The notes beneath the pieces were generated by a model, which saw only the letters and a program-made list of their open reading frames with translations, was not told the origin of the DNA and did not search any database. 5,059 nucleotides of DNA from Candidatus Nitrosopelagicus sp. (GTDB taxonomy: Archaea > Thermoproteota > Nitrososphaeria > Nitrososphaerales > Nitrosopumilaceae), in the NCBI GenBank assembly GCA_012964965.1, contig DTTB01000160.1, positions 1 to 5,059 on the forward strand, in the 5' to 3' direction. Positions 4,734 through 5,059 of this stretch are shown here, piece after piece; position 1 is the stretch's first letter, and every line of letters begins with the position of its first letter. A program made the translations under genes and the position numbers.

Positions 4734-5059
4734 ACTATTATCACAGTGATAAATTGGGAAACAGCGATTTCATTATTATATGCGCCTAGAAGAACCTTAT
4801 GTGTACCGGATAACGCATTCTCACTTGCAGTAATTTGTATCGAAATAGTTTTTGAGCCGTCAGAAAGATATAGTTCCTTTGGTTCGGATGCGATAACAAT
4901 ATCTGAAAATAGAGATGTCGTGGATGAATTCACGGTAACACTACGAGTAAAATCATACGCTGGTGAGATAACATAAAGCATGACATTTGCTGTCTGGCCC
5001 TTCTCTAGTGTGATAGACTGAGTGTCTATATCAATTGAAAAAGGAAGCGGGATTGACGT
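4730..5059 (-). CDS. C-terminal end of a beta-sandwich, probably extracytoplasmic protein (partial)
   Basis: The leftward frame is open from the right edge to the TGA at 4732-4730, giving the last 109 residues of a longer protein; the ATG at 4981 is internal, because 26 further in-frame codons continue to the edge. The sequence is rich in Thr, Ser, Val and Ile in alternating strand-like runs, with phrases typical of Ig-like beta-sandwich domains: ITLEKGQTANVMLYV, ELYLSDGSKTISIQITA, then ENALSGTHKVLLGA and a final strand ITVIIV. There is no cysteine, and no membrane anchor follows the last strand. Such domains usually occur in secreted or surface proteins, so an N-terminal signal outside the window is expected but not seen. 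It is cotranscribed with truD through a 4-nt overlap, with no obvious functional link. Confidence 0.82.
   Translation of the reverse strand, partial: TSIPLPFSIDIDTQSITLEKGQTANVMLYVISPAYDFTRSVTVNSSTTSLFSDIVIASEPKELYLSDGSKTISIQITASENALSGTHKVLLGAYNNEIAVSQFITVIIV

Noticed and set aside
4746..4976. A 76-codon rightward open frame opposite the beta-sandwich gene
   Set aside because: The leftward frame is open to the window edge, shows strand-like periodicity and couples to truD by GTGA, so the rightward one is a shadow.
1..5059. A complete new multi-gene system (defence, mobile or biosynthetic)
   Set aside because: No transposase, integrase, nuclease-helicase pair, CRISPR repeats, toxin-antitoxin arrangement or biosynthetic cluster can be read; strand switches and separate promoters argue against one unit.

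Overview
The window looks like part of an AT-rich archaeal chromosome, most likely an ammonia-oxidising Nitrososphaerota (Thaumarchaeota) of the Nitrosopumilus/Nitrosarchaeum type. Three things suggest this: an archaeal-type TruD; start codons that lack Shine-Dalgarno sites but have a box A (TATA-like) element about 25-28 nt upstream, as in leaderless archaeal transcripts; and several short proteins that resemble lineage-restricted thaumarchaeal families as I remember them. The assignment is an inference; no rRNA or tRNA gene is present to settle it.

Layout, left to right. Positions 1-64 hold no complete gene, but a leftward gene may begin near 49. A leftward gene for a lysine-rich helical protein (65-292) diverges from a rightward zinc-dependent medium-chain alcohol dehydrogenase (370-1407). 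Two small rightward genes follow: a 49-residue Cys/His-rich probable zinc-binding protein (1433-1582) and a 78-residue helical protein (1609-1845). The second collides tail to tail, with a 4-nt overlap, with a leftward gene (1842-2252) whose protein has a GIY-YIG-like pattern and a Pro-Glu repeat tail. A rightward membrane-anchored protein with paired cysteines (2366-2695) converges on a leftward six-helix membrane protein (2701-3396), 5 nt apart. After a 140-nt spacer with a perfect 12-bp palindrome comes a leftward pair: the C-terminal end of a beta-sandwich, probably extracytoplasmic protein (4730 to beyond the right edge), joined by a GTGA stop/start overlap to truD (3537-4733).

Only two genes have a confidently named function: the alcohol dehydrogenase, whose coordinating residues are intact and whose cofactor loop looks NADP(H)-like, and TruD, which makes pseudouridine 13 in tRNA. 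The remainder are small or membrane proteins of unknown role. Strand switches are frequent and most genes appear to have their own promoter, so there is little sign of one coordinated pathway. I see no transposase, CRISPR array, tRNA, toxin-antitoxin pair or defence system. The best leads are the paired-cysteine membrane protein, the GIY-YIG-like protein and the small Cys/His protein. I do not see a complete new multi-gene system.
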